Shown: piece by piece, positions 51,969 through 60,683 of the stretch | How the letters are laid out: each line of letters opens with the position of its first letter | Position numbering within the stretch: position 1 is the stretch's first letter | Assembly: GCA_963808545.1 (NCBI GenBank) | Contig: CAWEGB010000002.1 | Span: 83,621-147,620 of the forward strand | DNA from: JACVRW01 sp963808545 | Lineage (GTDB): Bacteria > Actinomycetota > Thermoleophilia > Solirubrobacterales > Thermoleophilaceae | DNA length: 64,000 bases | Direction: 5' to 3' | Program-made: the position numbers and the translations under genes | Notes under the pieces: model-generated | The model's database searches: none | Told to the model about the DNA's origin: nothing | The model's input: only the letters and a program-made list of their open reading frames with translations

Positions 51969-52654
51969 ATGGCCTGGCGTCCGTTCACGCTTGTCATCGT
52001 CGCCGTGGTGGCGGTCCTTTTCGCGGCGGAACCAGCCGCAGCGGTCGACGAGGGGCTCCCTCCGGCCCCGGTGGAACCAGCGGACGGATCGTCCCTCCCG
52101 ACCAGGACGTCGCCCCTGTTTCGCGTCCGCTCCCAGCCAGCGGACTCCTACTTGTGTTACACATCTCCCGTTCTTCCGCGATCGACGCGCATGGCACGAT
52201 CGCGTCTGAAGTTTGGTTAGAGCCGCTCGGGCCGTGCTCGGCCGGGAGCGACCTTTACGACGCCCGCCCGCAGTTCTTCGACTATCCCGGGTTCTGGATG
52301 AATCAGCCCGGCGTCTACTACTGGCAGGCGTATCGGATCAGCTACGCCAACGGCGCGGATGGACGCGTCGAGGGACCAATCCGTAGATTCCGGCTCGATG
52401 GCCCTTCCGGTCCGCCGCCTGTGGCCCTTCCTGGACCGCCGGCCGCGGACCAACCCCCACCAGGCAGCGATCCACTGGCGGGGCTGACCACCGAGGCGAT
52501 CCCCCTCTGGGTAGCCGGAACCCGTTCCTCGGGGCGCAGCTTCGTGACTTCGTCGGCTGACGTGCCGTACCCGGTTACTCCTGGCCGGTGGAACGCAATG
52601 GTCCGCACGTCTCGGCGATTACCGTCAGCAGGCCGTAGACCTCGCCGGGCTTGA
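51969..52654 (+). pseudogene. Secreted beta-sandwich-like protein, frameshifted
   Basis: Signal peptide MAWRPFTLVIVAVVAVLFAA, then VEPADGSSLPTRTSPLFRVR, SQPADSYLC. Near 52158 the frame changes and goes on as LHISRSSAIDAHGTIASEVW, LEPLGPCSAGSDLYDARPQF, FDYPGFWMNQPGVYYWQAYR, which together look like one extracellular sandwich domain. The later part after a Pro-rich linker (SADVPYPVTPGRWNAMVRTS) is cut short. One indel and a truncated C-terminus; not expected to work as it stands. Confidence 0.55.
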
Positions 52655-52826
52655 CAGCCGCCGGTCTGCCGAGCCGGCCCTTGATGCCGAAGCGGCGGAG
52701 CGCACGGAAGACGGTCGCGTCGTCACAGCCGAGCTCCGCCGCGATCGTGTACGTCGACCGGCCCTCGAGTTCGTACCTCTGGCGGAGCCAGTCCTCATCG
52801 TGCAGTTCCCGATAGCGGAGCGCCAC
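52575..52826 (-). CDS. Small helix-turn-helix protein
   Basis: 83 residues. DEDWLRQRYELEGRSTYTIA with AELGCDDATVFRALRRFGIK is a helix-turn-helix like those in phage and mobile-element proteins that read DNA near homing or terminase genes. The C-terminal GEVYGLLTVIAETCGPL has no known fold. Its 3' end overlaps the end of the frameshifted secreted gene on the other strand. Probably a mobile-element relic still with an open frame. Confidence 0.5.
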   Translation of the reverse strand: MALRYRELHDEDWLRQRYELEGRSTYTIAAELGCDDATVFRALRRFGIKGRLGRPAAVKPGEVYGLLTVIAETCGPLRSTGQE

Positions 52827-52900
52827 TAGGGCGACGTCTTAGCACGCCACCAGGCCCAGCCGTACGCTGGCGTCGGTGTAGCTCTCGCCGCTCGCCGTCG

Positions 52901-53525
52901 TCACCGGGCGGCAGGACGCCGGCTTGGCTTGGGTGGGGCGCCGAAGGTGCGTAGGACGTGCTCGAGGGTCGAGGCGATCAGTTCGTGGGTCTGTTCGCGG
53001 GTGGCTTCGTCTTGTAGCCAGCGTCGGGTTGCGGCGCGGTTGAGCCCGGTCCAGCACTCGAGCGCGTAGCGCAGTCGTGGCGAGTCCTGGGCGATGTCGG
53101 CGTGGCGAGCCGCGAGCAGCGCGACGGCGCGGCGCACGAGGTCGAGCGACGACGGTCCTGACGTCGGGGTCGGCGATGTCCTCGCCGCGCCCGAGCGTGG
53201 CGAGCCAGATCGTGCGGTTCTGTTCGGTCCAGTCGAGCCAGCGCGACACGTCATCGGCCAGGCGCGCGCGGGCGCTGCGGCCGACGGGCGGCGGGAGTTG
53301 TTCCTCGCGCATGGTGCCGAGCCGCTCGAGCAGCGCGATGTAGACGTCCCTGCGGCCGCCGAAGTAGTGGTGCACCAGCCCACGCGTAACGCTGGCCGAG
53401 CTAGCGATGTCCTCGATCGAGACCTCGTCGTAGCCGCGCTCGGCGAACAGCTCGTTGGCCGCGTCCAAGATCTCGTCGCTCCGCCGGGCAGGAGCTAGGC
53501 GGCTGTACTTCGGCGTAGTGCTCAT
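52901..53525 (-). pseudogene. TetR-family regulator, frameshifted
   Basis: N-terminal HTH is intact: DEILDAANELFAERGYDEVS, IEDIASSASVTRGLVHHYFG. The ligand-binding part begins normally up to IADPDVRTV and then changes frame near 53148, continuing as VRRAVALLAARHADIAQDSP, RLRYALECWTGLNRAATRRW and ending RTFGAPPKPSRRPAAR. One indel only; both parts are well kept. The gene starts 20 bases from the CGTCAA module, which is its likely operator. Without repair, the product has only the DNA-binding half plus an unrelated tail. Confidence 0.7.
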
Positions 53526-53544
53526 AAGGGCAGTCTAAATGTTA

Positions 53545-53582
53545 TTGGCGATTCGTCAAGAGGCTTGTTAGCATTCCGTCAA
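53545..53582 (+). promoter_or_regulatory. Promoter/operator module, copy 2
   Basis: TTGGCG-ATT-CGTCAA and TTAGCA-TTC-CGTCAA, 23 bases apart with an 8-base gap, the same design and orientation as the module at 50255-50292. It lies between the TetR start (minus strand) and the small membrane gene at 53748 (plus strand). As a -35/-10 pair it reads TTGGCG-N18-TAGCAT on the plus strand. Confidence 0.6.
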
Positions 53583-53650
53583 TAGAAAGCGCGGTTGACC
53601 CAATGCGTGGGCACGCGTTGGGGAATCTGGACAGTCGCGCACTGATGTCA

Positions 53651-53725
53651 GCTAGCTGATTGACGGGAACGGCCCGGCCTCGTGTTCGGGAACTCGCGCC
53701 GCCAGTCGACCGACTGGGACGAACT
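53651..53725 (+). ncRNA. Candidate structured leader, copy 1
   Basis: Leader of the small membrane gene. It ends in a perfect hairpin CCAGTC-GACC-GACTGG (53702-53717), then GGGACGAAC. A related leader occurs at 57906-57975 with the same GCTGATT...CGGGA opening and hairpin CCAGTC-GACC-GGCTGG, where the one changed base keeps pairing as G-U. This pattern suggests an RNA element; no known riboswitch class was matched. Confidence 0.4.
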
Positions 53726-53747
53726 CCTAACCCAACCAAGGAGAAAC

Positions 53748-53891
53748 ATGCTCATCATCATCGCCGTCGTCGTAGCCGTGCTGTTCAGCCTTTCCCTCGC
53801 CGTGCTGGTCCTGGGCTGTTGTCGTGCAGCTGCTCTGAACCACCAGGCTCCGGCCACGCCTGAGGCCGCCCGCGAGGAGGTGGCTGCCTGA
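53748..53891 (+). CDS. 47-residue single-helix membrane protein
   Basis: MLIIIAVVVAVLFSLSLAVL followed by VLGCCRAAALNHQAPATPEA and a short acidic end. AAGGAG stands 6 bases before the ATG. One membrane helix with two Cys at its end. It is read from promoter module copy 2 through the hairpin leader. The stop overlaps an ATG (TGATG) of a broken gene. No family was recognised. Confidence 0.6.
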   Translation: MLIIIAVVVAVLFSLSLAVLVLGCCRAAALNHQAPATPEAAREEVAA

Positions 53892-54118
53892 TGAGCACCG
53901 ACACTACGTCTGCCGGCTGATCTACACCGACAACAAGGGCCGCCACCTGGTCATCGAGATGTCGACCGCGAACGGCCACCTGGTCGGGGTGTGCCGCCAC
54001 CCGCGGCCCAGCCTCGATGAGGCTCAGTGTCAAGACCCTGCTGATGGACCAGGGCCTGGGCGAGTGGTCCGGACTGTCCAATATGGCGGTCGCCTTGCGT
54101 GGACCGGCGGCTATGTGA
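53891..54118 (+). pseudogene. Broken small gene after the membrane peptide
   Basis: Opens TGATG-coupled with MSTDTTSAG and a stop. Other frames carry HYVCRLIYTDNKGRHLVIEM, STANGHLVGVCRHPRPSLDE and then SVKTLLMDQGLGEWSGLSNM, AVALRGPAAM before TGA at 54116. Two indels would give one protein of about 75 residues. The remaining 300 bases up to 54412 hold an inverted repeat and the promoter of the surface gene but no recognisable coding sequence. Confidence 0.35.
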
Positions 54119-54183
54119 AGGCCGGCGGCGTTGCGCTCACCGGCTAGGGCAAGTGTACGCCTCAGATGCCGTGAGAACTCGTC

Positions 54184-54207
54184 GTCGCCTACGAGGCCTG
54201 AGGCGAC
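54184..54207. repeat. Inverted repeat GTCGCCT-N10-AGGCGAC
   Basis: Perfect 7-base arms with a 10-base loop, 66 bases after the broken gene and 205 before the surface-protein start. It could end the upstream transcript or act as an operator. No T run follows. Confidence 0.3.
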
Positions 54208-54412
54208 TACCATCGCCGACTCGGGGCACGTGGGCGCGCGCTTCTTCGACCAGTCCCTACGAAACGAACAGCGATGAGCACGCCCAGCACTCAGCCTCAC
54301 GATTCACGCCCAGTCAAAATCGCAACTCGATGTCGTCGAAGTCCGGAGTGCGAGTCCGTACCGAACCGGTGCACGCCTTGTTTCCGCCGAAACAGATAAG
54401 TAGCTTGACTGC

Positions 54413-56767
54413 ATGGCCTCGCTGAGCGGCCCGTGTCCGGGGAGTCTGCGCCGCTGGCTGCTGGTTGCACTCGCGCTCGTCTGCCTCGGCGTCGTACCCG
54501 CGTCGGCGCAGGTTCCCTCGGGGAACGGCGCGCTTCCCGGCAGCACGTTCCAGGGCGGCGACGGCAACCAGGACAACGCCGCCCCGCTGGTCGACTGGCA
54601 GGGCCTACAGGCGACGGGCCGCGTTCGGCACAACCCGGATCCGAACGCGCAGGACTCCGCCTTCGCGGGCGGCACGAAGGAGCTGCTGCCGGGCGATTGG
54701 GAGCTGACCGCCGAGAACGGCGGCGTCAATCCCGGCAAGGCCAACATCCGTGACGCATGGTCGGCTGTCGATCAGCCGGGGGCCAACACGTTCCTCTACC
54801 TAGGGTTCACGCGGGAGGCCGGCAACGGGACGACTTTCGTCACCTTCGAGCTCAACCGCGACGACCGGCTCTGGAACAACCGACACAAGACGGCGATCCC
54901 CTGCCGGACCACGGGCGACGTTCTGATCTCGTACGACTTCCATGGCGCCAACGATGTGCGGATCGTCGTCCGGCGATGGACGACGACGGCGACCGACAGC
55001 GCATCCGGGTGCGCTACGGCGGGAACGCTCGAGACCGTCAAAGTGACCGCGGGCGTTCAGGGCGCGGTCAACGTGTCGGCGATCCCGAGCCGTTTGCCCG
55101 GCGCCTACCAGCCGACCGTGCCACGGGACCGCTTCGGGGAGACGGCGTTGAACCTGGCCGCGATCCTGGACGACGCGTTCGGCGACAAGTGTCTCGCGTT
55201 CGGATCGATCTGGATGCATTCGCGCTCCTCGGACTCGGTGGCGTCGCAGATGCAGGACTACGTGGCGCCGCGCGCGCTGTCGGTCCGGACGTGCGCCGCG
55301 TCGGGCACGAAGTTCTTCGACCTGGACGCCGACGGAGAGCGCGATCCTGACGAGCCAGGCATTCCGCGCTTCCAGATCTGGGCCGACTACGACGACGACG
55401 GCGTCCTCGACTCCGGGGAGCCGTTCGCGGTCTCGGACGACGAGGGGCAGTACGTGATCTTCGACATCCGGCCGCCGGATGGCACCTACACCCTCCGCGA
55501 ACAGCTCCTGACGCGGAGAAGCCGGACTCGCCGGGTCGCATCGGATTGGAAATGCTCCCGACCCAACGCGGGGACGCCGCGCGGGACGCCAGATGCCCCG
55601 GGCGGCCGCTTCGGCTGCGGGTGGGGACCGATACGCAGCACGGACGAGCCGAACGCAACAGGCCGCGACTTCGGCAACTGGTTTCCCGCGCGGCTCACGC
55701 TTGAGAAGGTTCTGAGACCGGCCAACGATCCGGGCCGCTTCGACCTGCTCGTCAACGGCGAGGTCACGGTTCCGGCGGCTGGGGACGGGGCCGGTACCGC
55801 GCTGAGCGTCCCGCCTGGGACCTACAACGTCTCCGAGGTCGCCGCGGCGGGGACGGACCTGGACGACTACGACTCGAGCGTGTGGTGCCGGCGCGTCGCG
55901 TCTCGGCGTGGGGCCCGACGGTCCGGCCCGGTCGCCGGAAGCGTCTCCCTCGCGGCGGGTCAAAACGCGTCCTGCACCTTCTACAACATCCGACCCGGAG
56001 CACCGGCCATTGCGATCCGGAAGCTCGGTCCTGGCAGGGCGATGGCCGGAGACCGGCTGAACTACACACTCGAGGTGACCAATATCGGCGACGTGCCGTT
56101 CCCCGAGACCGCGGTCGTGGTTGCCGACGAGAATTGCGACCAGCGGCCGGTCCTCGATTCGAAGGGAAACGACTCCAACCCCTCGACACTCGATCCGGGT
56201 GACACGTGGACGTACATTTGCTCGCACAAGACGACCGACGGCGAGAACTGCGAGCCGACCAGGGTCAACAACAAGGGCGAGGTCAGGGGTACTGCGGGCA
56301 GTACCACCGTCACCGACGAGGACTCAATCTCGACGATCATCCTGTGCCCGGAACAGCCCCGGCCGCCGATCCCCGTGCCGCCGGGGCCGGGGCCTGGACC
56401 ACCGCCGGGGCCCGGCCCGGTCGTGCCACCGGGCCCGTCGCCGCCGAACGCCGGCGATGCGGCGGTCGCCGGACTGCTGTTCAAGAAGGCGACGGAGGGC
56501 TGCATCCGAACGCGAGTCCCACGCGTCGCGTTCCGTGGCACTCGCATCCGCCGGGTACGTGTCTTCGTGAACGGGCGCGAGGACCGGAGGCTCACCGTTC
56601 GCAAGCTTCAGCGCCTCGTCTTCCGCCCACGCGTACGGCGCCCTCCAGGGACATACCGGGTGCGGGTGCACGTCGTCTTCCAGCGCGGCTCCGGCACGCC
56701 GCCACTTACGCTGAGGGGTCGCATCGCGATCTGCGGTCACGCGGCCGCCCCGCGGTTCACGGGCTAG
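54413..56767 (+). CDS. Large secreted surface protein with SdrD-B-like and DUF11-like domains
   Basis: 784 residues. Signal peptide RRWLLVALALVCLGVVPASA, cut before QVPSG. Residues about 35-300 are an uncharacterised domain (LLPGDWELTAENGGVNPGKA, TFLYLGFTREAGNGTTFVTF). Then an SdrD-B-like Ca unit (SGTKFFDLDADGERDPDEPG and YDDDGVLDSGEPF), a prealbumin-like repeat (FDLLVNGEVTVPAAGDGAGT), a DUF11-type domain (NYTLEVTNIGDVPFPETAVV), a Pro/Gly linker (PGPGPGPPPGPGP) and a basic C-terminal domain. No LPxTG or second membrane segment, so it may be held by the L,D-transpeptidase gene that overlaps its stop by one base. Probably an adhesin or cell-surface coat protein. Confidence 0.8.
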   Translation: MASLSGPCPGSLRRWLLVALALVCLGVVPASAQVPSGNGALPGSTFQGGDGNQDNAAPLVDWQGLQATGRVRHNPDPNAQDSAFAGGTKELLPGDWELTAENGGVNPGKANIRDAWSAVDQPGANTFLYLGFTREAGNGTTFVTFELNRDDRLWNNRHKTAIPCRTTGDVLISYDFHGANDVRIVVRRWTTTATDSASGCATAGTLETVKVTAGVQGAVNVSAIPSRLPGAYQPTVPRDRFGETALNLAAILDDAFGDKCLAFGSIWMHSRSSDSVASQMQDYVAPRALSVRTCAASGTKFFDLDADGERDPDEPGIPRFQIWADYDDDGVLDSGEPFAVSDDEGQYVIFDIRPPDGTYTLREQLLTRRSRTRRVASDWKCSRPNAGTPRGTPDAPGGRFGCGWGPIRSTDEPNATGRDFGNWFPARLTLEKVLRPANDPGRFDLLVNGEVTVPAAGDGAGTALSVPPGTYNVSEVAAAGTDLDDYDSSVWCRRVASRRGARRSGPVAGSVSLAAGQNASCTFYNIRPGAPAIAIRKLGPGRAMAGDRLNYTLEVTNIGDVPFPETAVVVADENCDQRPVLDSKGNDSNPSTLDPGDTWTYICSHKTTDGENCEPTRVNNKGEVRGTAGSTTVTDEDSISTIILCPEQPRPPIPVPPGPGPGPPPGPGPVVPPGPSPPNAGDAAVAGLLFKKATEGCIRTRVPRVAFRGTRIRRVRVFVNGREDRRLTVRKLQRLVFRPRVRRPPGTYRVRVHVVFQRGSGTPPLTLRGRIAICGHAAAPRFTG

Positions 56768-57507
56768 TGCTGCGGCTTCCGGTCCCGGCCGCCGCAGCGC
56801 TGCTGCTCGCGGTCGTCGCGGCACCCGCGGCGTCGGGGTCCGTGCGGCCGCCCGACGCGCGCGCGCCGCTGGGCAACGAGCGGCTCTCGAACGAGCGCAC
56901 CGTGACCCGCTGGGCACATCCGTTTCGGGTGGCGGCGATCTGGCGCGCTCCCACCAGGGAGAGCCGGCGCATGGGCCGGGTGCGGCTATTCACGGAGGAC
57001 AACTTTCCCGAGGTCTACTTGGTGCTGAGCAGCCGCCGCGACGCCAGGGATCGGGTCTGGCTCAAGGTGCGCATTCCCGGCCGCCCGAACGGCCGGCAGG
57101 GATGGGTGCGCAGCACGGTCCTCGGCCCGTTCCAGGTCGTCCGAACCGCCTTGCTGATCGACACCCGGCAATCACGCGCCGTGCTCCGCCGCGACGGCCG
57201 GCGCATCTGGCACGCGCCAATCGGCCACGGCGCGCCGGGCATGCGGACGCCGAGCGGGCGGTTCTGGATCCGCGAGAGGATGCGCAATCTCCGTGGCAGT
57301 CCGATCTACGGGCCCTGGGCGTTCGGTACGAGCGCGTACTCGGCGCTCTCGGACTGGCCCGGCGGGGGCGTTGTCGGGATCCACGGCACCAACCAGCCGT
57401 GGCTCATCCCCGGCCGGCCGTCGCACGGCTGCATCCGGATCCGCAACCCGGCGATCCGGCGCCTGGCGCGGCTGATGCCGATCGGGACGCCGGTGCGGAT
57501 CCGGTAG
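56767..57507 (+). CDS. L,D-transpeptidase (YkuD), partner of the surface protein
   Basis: 246 residues from a GTG whose G is the last base of the previous stop (TAGTG). Signal peptide VLRLPVPAAAALLLAVVAAP ending near AASGS. An SH3-like region (FRVAAIWRAPTRESRRMGRV) precedes the YkuD domain: RTPSGRFWIRERM, GTSAYSALSDWPGGGVVGIH and catalytic SHGCIRIRN. Complete, with no frameshift. Translation is coupled to the surface protein, which suggests a joint role in attaching it or remodelling the wall around it. Confidence 0.86.
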   Translation: MLRLPVPAAAALLLAVVAAPAASGSVRPPDARAPLGNERLSNERTVTRWAHPFRVAAIWRAPTRESRRMGRVRLFTEDNFPEVYLVLSSRRDARDRVWLKVRIPGRPNGRQGWVRSTVLGPFQVVRTALLIDTRQSRAVLRRDGRRIWHAPIGHGAPGMRTPSGRFWIRERMRNLRGSPIYGPWAFGTSAYSALSDWPGGGVVGIHGTNQPWLIPGRPSHGCIRIRNPAIRRLARLMPIGTPVRIR

Positions 57508-57571
57508 CCGGGCGGCTGATCATCCAGGATTCTGGGATCGAGGCCAGCGGCGCCTGACGGCAGCCTGTGCT

Positions 57572-57597
57572 CCCATGATCAACGTGAACATCATGGG
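57572..57597. repeat. Inverted repeat CCCATGAT-N10-ATCATGGG
   Basis: Perfect 8-base arms, 65 bases after the L,D-transpeptidase stop. The left arm contains the ATG of a small broken secreted frame. Terminator or operator; cannot be decided. Confidence 0.3.
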
Positions 57598-57914
57598 TAG
57601 ACGCCGCCGCCGGGCGGCAGGGCTGGCAGCGTGCCTCGGGGTTGGGCTGTCGATGGCGGGCGGCAGCGCCGACGCGGGAGCGTGGACGCGAAGAGCGCCT
57701 GCGCCAGTTCCGTGAGCAGGTCAAGTCCGGCTCGCTGAAGATACGCAAGGCCTCTGTCGCTGAGCGCGCATGGAAGGCCAAGTCATGAAGTGCTGATCTG
57801 CGGCGACCGCAACTGGACCGACTGGGCTGCGATCAGGCGTGACGTGCTGACGCTGCCGAAGGGCACCACGTGATCCAAGGCAACGCGCGCGGCGCCGATC
57901 GCGTCGCCGGCTGA
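57575..57914 (+). pseudogene. Cluster of decayed fragments including a DUF2493 (SLOG) piece
   Basis: Three remnants in a row. From 57575 MINVNIMGRRRRRAAGLAAC with a short signal-like stretch, stopped at about 57715. In another frame EERLRQFREQVKSGSLKIRK, ASVAERAWKAKS with stop near 57788, resembling small actinophage proteins. Then VLICGDRNWTDWAAIRRDVL, TLPKGT, a frame change near 57870, and VIQGNARGADRVAG before a stop; this is the N-terminal half of a DUF2493/SLOG nucleotide-binding protein. All are too short and broken to work. Confidence 0.45.
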
Positions 57915-57975
57915 TTAGCGGGAGCGGGTACCGGAATCCTGCGAGCGTTGCCTCCAGTCGACCGGCTGGGACAAA
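57906..57975 (+). ncRNA. Candidate structured leader, copy 2
   Basis: GCCGGCTGATT and CGGGAGCGG, then hairpin CCAGTC-GACC-GGCTGG (57954-57969) and GGGACAAAC, matching copy 1 at 53651. AGGAGAA follows as in copy 1, but no start codon follows at the right distance, so the gene it once led seems lost. The remaining bases to 58097 hold no recognisable gene. Confidence 0.35.
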
Positions 57976-58097
57976 CGACAGCCAGGAGAACCGCAGTAGC
58001 AGGTTTCGTCGGAGGCAGCAGTGAGCCTGGTACGCGAGAATGTGCTGCGCAGCGGACAGTTCGCGACGCTCGACCACCTCCGGAGAGTCATCGCCGA

Positions 58098-59582
58098 TCA
58101 GCTCACGGACTCGGCTCGAGTCACCTCATAGACGCGCAGTTCGCCCATCGTGCGGCTCGGCATGGCGTAGGCGAGTCGTGCATGGAGCTGCAGCCAGTCG
58201 ACGAACGCGGGCCGCGCTAGGCCGAAGCCGTCTTCCGCGAGCCGCGTCGATACGAGCACATAACGCGTATCGGTGCGGGCCAGGTCGCGGGGTCCGCTCG
58301 CCGGGACAGGCACAAGCGTTGGCATCACGAACTGACCGATCTCGTCGGACACGCCGATGCGCGTACCTGCCGGCAGCTCGTGCTGCGCCCACGCGGCGAG
58401 CTGCTGATAGCCGTCGTCGCGGTCGGTCCGTAGTGAGACCCACGAGGTTGCGGCAAGCGTCAGCCAGACGGCCGCTAGGGCGATCACGGCTGCTCGGGTC
58501 CAGACGCAACCGGACCACCGGCGGCCGGCGACGATCGCGATGGTCAGGGCCGAGGGAACGGCGATGAAGTAGAACATCTGCTCCTCGAGCGTGCCCAGGA
58601 GGATTCCGTAGGCGAGCTGCCCCGCGGCGCTGAGTTGGATCGCCGCTAGCAGCACGGCGCCATCCGCGACTGCCCGTTTGCGACGCTCGAGCACGGTGAG
58701 CACCGCAGCTACTGTTCCGACAGCGATCATCAGGTAGGAGGCGCCGTATAGCAGTCCGTTGCGGCGCAACGTCTCCACAAGCGAGACGGTGCCCTCCGAA
58801 TTGAACCCGGTCTCCTGGCGCGCACCGACTATGCGCAACACGCCGGAGAGCTTCTCGTCGATCCACTCGGTCCCGCCGCCCAGCACCAGGATGACCAGTA
58901 CCTGCAGCGCATAGACGGAGATGGCGACGCCGGCGGCTGTCGCGTACGCCCGGCGCATTTCCGGCCCGAGCAGCCAGCACAGGGCGAGCGGCACAAGCGT
59001 TACGAAGACCGCCATATCCTTCGTCACCAGCGCGAGCCCAAACGCGAGGCCACCCCCTACGGCCGCCACTCGCGAGCGCGGCGCGCGAAGCAGCAGGAGC
59101 GCTCCGACGACAACGAACAGAAGCGTCGGGGTCTCGAGGAACACGCGGCTGTCAAAGCGGACGACGAACGGGTCGAGTGCGTAGATCACTCCGGCGAAAA
59201 GCGCTGCGGCGAGCCCGGCGCTGCGTGCTGCATACGTCGCTACAAGGGCACAGGTCAATGCACCTAGGGCAACGGGAACCGCACGCAGCGCAAGCACGTC
59301 GTCGACCCCGAACGGAGCGGCGGATCCGAGTCCGGCCACGCGGGTGAACGATCCGAGGAGCAAGAAGAACGCCGGCGGATGCAGGTTGAACGGCTGGTCG
59401 TAGAGCTTGAGCTTGCCGGCTTGCCCGAACGTGCGCGCGAGTTCGGCGTAGGTCACCTCATCGATGTGCAGTTCGAATGCGGTCATCGCACCCACGGCGC
59501 GCGCGACCAGTGCGAGAGCGAACGCGCCGAGGGCGACGAATGTCAAGCGCGCGCGTGGCGTGTCAGGCGCAGGCAGTCGCAT
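58098..59582 (-). CDS. GT39/ArnT-like membrane glycosyltransferase
   Basis: 494 residues from the ATG of MRLPAPDTPRARLTFVALGA. Lipid-linked sugar transferase fold: catalytic Asp-Glu in ELHIDEVTYAELARTFG, KLYDQPFNLHPPAFFLLLGS, ALDPFVVRFDSRVFLETPTL and about 11 helices, then a small extracytoplasmic end. It uses polyprenyl-phosphate sugars outside the membrane. The only intact gene of the glycan cluster. The frame continues upstream into the GT4 gene, but this is caused by the GT4 frameshift and not a real fusion. Confidence 0.82.
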   Translation of the reverse strand: MRLPAPDTPRARLTFVALGAFALALVARAVGAMTAFELHIDEVTYAELARTFGQAGKLKLYDQPFNLHPPAFFLLLGSFTRVAGLGSAAPFGVDDVLALRAVPVALGALTCALVATYAARSAGLAAALFAGVIYALDPFVVRFDSRVFLETPTLLFVVVGALLLLRAPRSRVAAVGGGLAFGLALVTKDMAVFVTLVPLALCWLLGPEMRRAYATAAGVAISVYALQVLVILVLGGGTEWIDEKLSGVLRIVGARQETGFNSEGTVSLVETLRRNGLLYGASYLMIAVGTVAAVLTVLERRKRAVADGAVLLAAIQLSAAGQLAYGILLGTLEEQMFYFIAVPSALTIAIVAGRRWSGCVWTRAAVIALAAVWLTLAATSWVSLRTDRDDGYQQLAAWAQHELPAGTRIGVSDEIGQFVMPTLVPVPASGPRDLARTDTRYVLVSTRLAEDGFGLARPAFVDWLQLHARLAYAMPSRTMGELRVYEVTRAESVS

Positions 59583-60683
59583 AGAACGCCTCCTGCCGAT
59601 CGGCGAGTCCGTCCCAGCTGCGCGCAGCGGCACTGGCGGCGCCCAGGCGTCCGAGTGATTCGGAGCGCGTCGCATCGAGACAAGCGTGCGCAAGGCGTCG
59701 GCCAGCGCACTGACGTCGTATCGGGGAACGAGCATGCCCGCAGCTCCGACTGTTTCCCGAAGCGCCGGAATGTCGAAGCCGGCGACCGCTGTTCCGCAGG
59801 CCATGGCCTCGAGCGCGCTGAGCCCGAAGGTCTCGTAGCGCGATGGCATCGCGAGCACCTGAGCGCGGGCGAGCAGGCGCCATTTGTCAGCGCCGCCTAC
59901 GCGGCCTGCGAACTCGACGCGCTCGGCGACCCCAGCCGCCTCGACGCGCGCCCGCACGGCCCGGTGGTCCTTGCCGTCGCCCGCGAGCACGACTCGCAGG
60001 TCAGGCAGGTCGCTCAGCTTGCCGAGGGCGTCGACGAACAGATCGAGACCCTTCTGCATGATCTCCATCCGCCCCAGGAACACCACCAACCCGGGCTCGA
60101 CCGCGGGCGTGGGATCCAGCGCGGCACGAATCGCGCCGAGATCGACGCCGTTGCCGATCACCGCAACTTCGCTGGCCGGGGCCACGCCCCGGAGCCGCTC
60201 CGCAAGCGCCTCGGACATGGACACCAGTCGCGGGTGGCTTCGTGTTCCCCATCGCTCGATCGCTGTCAGCAGTGGTGTGGGGAGCCGATACTGTCGTGCT
60301 TTTTCGCGCGCGAAGAATCCCTGCACGACGCCAACGGTCGGGAGCCGGGTCCAGTGCCCGACGCCCATGCTCGAGCACAGCGGAGCGAACTCCTCAACCA
60401 CGAGATCGGGTCGCAGGCGGCGGATGGCGCCACGCGTCGCCCAGGGAAGCGCCGCCTGGTAGGTCAGCAAGCTCGCGGCGTTCGCAGCCGACACGCCGAC
60501 GTGCATGTACGAGACACCGTCCTCCACGCGGGCGGCCAACGTCGGGTGCGGCGCGCAGAGCACGTGCACCTCATGTCCGCGTGCGGCGAGTCGTCGGTTG
60601 ATCTCGTGGTTGCGCAGCGATCCGCCGCCCGAGCCAGGGCGCCGATGATCCTCGAATCCGAGATGAAGGATCCTCATGCCCAT
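59563..60683 (-). pseudogene. GT4 glycosyltransferase with one frameshift
   Basis: From MGMRILHLGFEDHRRPGSGG. Donor-binding half: VVFLGRMEIMQKGLDLFVDA, AGRVGGADKWRLLARAQVLA and PSRYETFGLSALEAMACGTA with the E-x7-E pair. Near 59680 the frame changes; the other frame gives DATRSESLGRLGAASAAARS, WDGLADRQEAFYATACA and a stop at 59563, the expected C-terminus. One indel; otherwise intact. It overlaps the GT39 start by 20 bases. Confidence 0.72.

Larger units (their letters stand above)
49631..58097. mobile_element. Decayed integrative island at tRNA-Ser(GCU)
   Basis: Left edge: tRNA 3' half plus integrase remnant. Content: secreted and surface genes, a TetR gene, small membrane and HTH genes, and several frameshifted fragments including a DUF2493 piece, all unlike the ordered operons to the left. 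The right edge is not defined; no second copy of the tRNA end was found in the window, so the glycan cluster from 58.1 kb on may also belong to it. Confidence 0.5.

Noticed and set aside
53785..54300. 171-codon minus-strand frame opposite the small membrane gene
   Set aside because: Composition is that of an antisense frame and it has no recognisable motif.
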